NCBI GenBank assembly: GCA_016212345.1
Contig: JACRGM010000014.1
Coordinates: 1 to 6,111 of the forward strand
Source of the DNA: Nitrospinota bacterium
Lineage (GTDB): Bacteria; Nitrospinota; Nitrospinia; SZUA-224
Direction of reading: 5' to 3'
Length of the DNA: 6,111 bases
Part shown: one piece after another, positions 4,788 to 6,111 of the stretch
Layout of the letters: every line of letters begins with the position of its first letter
Numbering within the stretch: position 1 is the stretch's first letter
The notes under the pieces: generated by a model
The model's database searches: none
What the model was told of the DNA's origin: nothing
Seen by the model: only the letters and a program-made list of their open reading frames with translations
Made by a program: the position numbers and the translations under genes

Positions 4788-6044
4788 GACTATCATATCA
4801 AGGATATTACATTAGCAGAAAAGGGGAGGTTGAGGATAGAATGGGCAAATCATAGTATGCCTGTATTAAACATTATAAAGGAGAGATTTGAGAAAGAGAA
4901 ACCCCTGAAAGGGATAAGAATCTCAGCATGTCTTCATGTAACTACAGAGACTGCGAGTCTGATGAATACATTAAAGGTAGGTGGGGCAGATATAGTTTTA
5001 TGCGCCTCCAATCCTATGAGTACTCAGGATGATGTAGCAGGGTCACTTGTTAAGGATCTTGAGATCCCAGTATTTGCTATCAAATGGGAGGATACAGATA
5101 CATATTATAAACATATCAAAAGCGCACTTGACCATAGACCTGTCATCACCATGGATGATGGGGCTGACCTTGTCTCTACAATACATTCAGAGAGGACTGA
5201 TCTTATAAAGGATCTGAGAGGTGGAACAGAAGAGACAACCACAGGGATCATACGACTAAGGAGTATGGCTAAAAAGGGTGTACTTAAGTTCCCTATTGTT
5301 GCTGTTAATGATGCCGAGACAAAGCATCTCTTTGATAACCGTTATGGCACGGGTCAGAGTACTATTGATGGTATTATAAGGGCTACCAACCGGCTCATTG
5401 CTGGCTCTACATTTGTAGTCTGTGGATATGGTTGGTGCGGTAAGGGTGTAGCGATGAGGGCAAAGGGAGAGGGTGCAAATGTGATAATAACAGAAGTGGA
5501 TCCCCTTCGTGCATTAGAGGCAGTAATGGATGGTTACAGGGTTATACCCATAGAAGAGGCAGCTAAAATAGGGGATTTCTTTGTTACACTGACAGGAGAT
5601 ATAAGTGTCATTAGAAGAGAACACTTTGAGATGATGAAGGATGGGGCGATAATCGCTAACTCAGGTCATTTTAATGTAGAGATAGATATAGAGCAACTCG
5701 ATGCCTTAAGTAATGGTTCAAAGAGAAGGATAAGAGAATATGTGGATGAATACAGATTTGCAAATGGTAAAAGGATATATCTTTTAGGTGAGGGGAGATT
5801 GATAAACTTGGCTGCTGCTGAAGGACATCCCTCGAGTGTAATGGATATGAGCTTTGCCAATCAGGCACTCTGTGCTGAATTTATGATAAAAAATGCAAAG
5901 GAACTGGAAAATAAGGTATATAAGGTTCCAAAGGATATTGATAAAGATATTGCCCGCATGAAACTTAAGTCTTTGGGTATCAAGATAGATACCTTAACCG
6001 CCAAACAGCAGAGATATCTAAGCTCTTGGGAGATGGGGACTTAG
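4785..6044 (+). CDS. ahcY: S-adenosylhomocysteine hydrolase (adenosylhomocysteinase), short form
   Basis: This NAD-dependent cytosolic enzyme reversibly splits SAH into adenosine and homocysteine, relieving product inhibition of methyltransferases that use the SAM made by MetK. The protein is 419 residues from the chosen ATG. Substrate-domain motifs are KDITLAEKGR at 6-15, His51 (SACLHVTTETA), Asp125 within TMDDGADLVS and Glu150 in EETTTG. Lys180 and Asp184-Asn185 in TKHLFDNRYG follow. These match human His55, Asp131, Glu156, Lys186 and Asp190-Asn191. The Rossmann fold carries GYGWCGKG at 215-222, and later motifs are NSGHFNVEID and GEGRLINLAAAEGHP. Human Cys195 is Thr189 here. The C-terminus ends SSWEMGT and lacks the KPDHYRY tail of the human enzyme, so this is the archaeal/Thermotoga-like clade. 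Some archaeal members prefer S-inosylhomocysteine, so specificity is inferred, not shown. It may share a transcript with metK across the 117-bp spacer. Confidence 0.96.
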   Translation: MDYHIKDITLAEKGRLRIEWANHSMPVLNIIKERFEKEKPLKGIRISACLHVTTETASLMNTLKVGGADIVLCASNPMSTQDDVAGSLVKDLEIPVFAIKWEDTDTYYKHIKSALDHRPVITMDDGADLVSTIHSERTDLIKDLRGGTEETTTGIIRLRSMAKKGVLKFPIVAVNDAETKHLFDNRYGTGQSTIDGIIRATNRLIAGSTFVVCGYGWCGKGVAMRAKGEGANVIITEVDPLRALEAVMDGYRVIPIEEAAKIGDFFVTLTGDISVIRREHFEMMKDGAIIANSGHFNVEIDIEQLDALSNGSKRRIREYVDEYRFANGKRIYLLGEGRLINLAAAEGHPSSVMDMSFANQALCAEFMIKNAKELENKVYKVPKDIDKDIARMKLKSLGIKIDTLTAKQQRYLSSWEMGT

Positions 6045-6111
6045 GGTCTGTTATGAAATAAGTGTGCCATTTTTGCATCTCATCTTCAGATCATCTTTGA
6101 CCGATTTTCAA
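6045..6111 (-). mobile_element. Possible insertion-sequence edge, truncated by the window
   Basis: The 67 bases after the ahcY stop have no + strand gene. On the - strand the frame entering the window reads ENRSKMI and stops at 6086-6088, about 40 bp from a GGGTCTGTTATG sequence (6045-6056) that directly abuts the ahcY stop. A transposase stop about 40 bp inside a terminal inverted repeat would look like this, but only seven residues and one end are visible and I cannot name a family. It may simply be the end of an ordinary convergent gene. Confidence 0.2.

Overview
The window is a piece of a bacterial chromosome with AT-leaning codon use and all genes on the + strand. It has two functional blocks separated by repeat-rich spacers. 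Block 1 (2-2993) is a tightly packed operon: the 3' end of a long-form ribosome hibernation factor (hpf), a PtsN-type EIIA(Ntr), a mannose-family EIIA, and PTS enzyme I. Gaps are 3 nt or less, and two junctions are 4-nt stop/start overlaps. No HPr, HPr kinase or sugar-specific EIIB/EIIC/EIID lies in view, so this looks like a regulatory phosphorelay (PTS-Ntr-like) rather than a sugar uptake system. The missing 5' neighbour is often rpoN in bacteria with this order, but it is outside the window.

Block 2 (3405-6044) encodes two steps of the activated methyl cycle. S-adenosylmethionine synthetase (metK) makes SAM. S-adenosylhomocysteine hydrolase (ahcY) removes the SAH left after methyl transfer. 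The hydrolase is the compact archaeal/Thermotoga-like form. MetK has an extra tail of about 32 residues.

The spacers hold most of the unusual content. The 411-bp gap 2994-3404 contains a degenerate heptamer repeat that runs into the end of ptsI, a 12-bp-stem palindrome, a 42-codon coding-like remnant with a broken start, a 9-bp GC-rich hairpin, and a 121-nt nested inverted repeat that ends 30 nt before the metK ribosome binding site. The 117-bp gap before the chosen ahcY start contains a compound hairpin sharing a core with the one upstream of metK, then a perfect 11-bp C/G-rich palindrome. The last 67 bases may be the edge of an insertion sequence on the - strand; this is weakly supported.

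Organism: long HPF, PTS-Ntr proteins with a lone mannose-type EIIA and EI, metK next to a short-form ahcY, and many small palindromes fit Gram-negative-type lineages such as Desulfobacterota, Nitrospirota, Omnitrophota or anammox-type Planctomycetota. The sequence alone does not decide among them. No defence system, CRISPR array, tRNA or rRNA was seen. The best candidate for something undescribed is the nested inverted repeat in the metK leader, which could be a non-autonomous mobile element, a structured leader RNA, or both.
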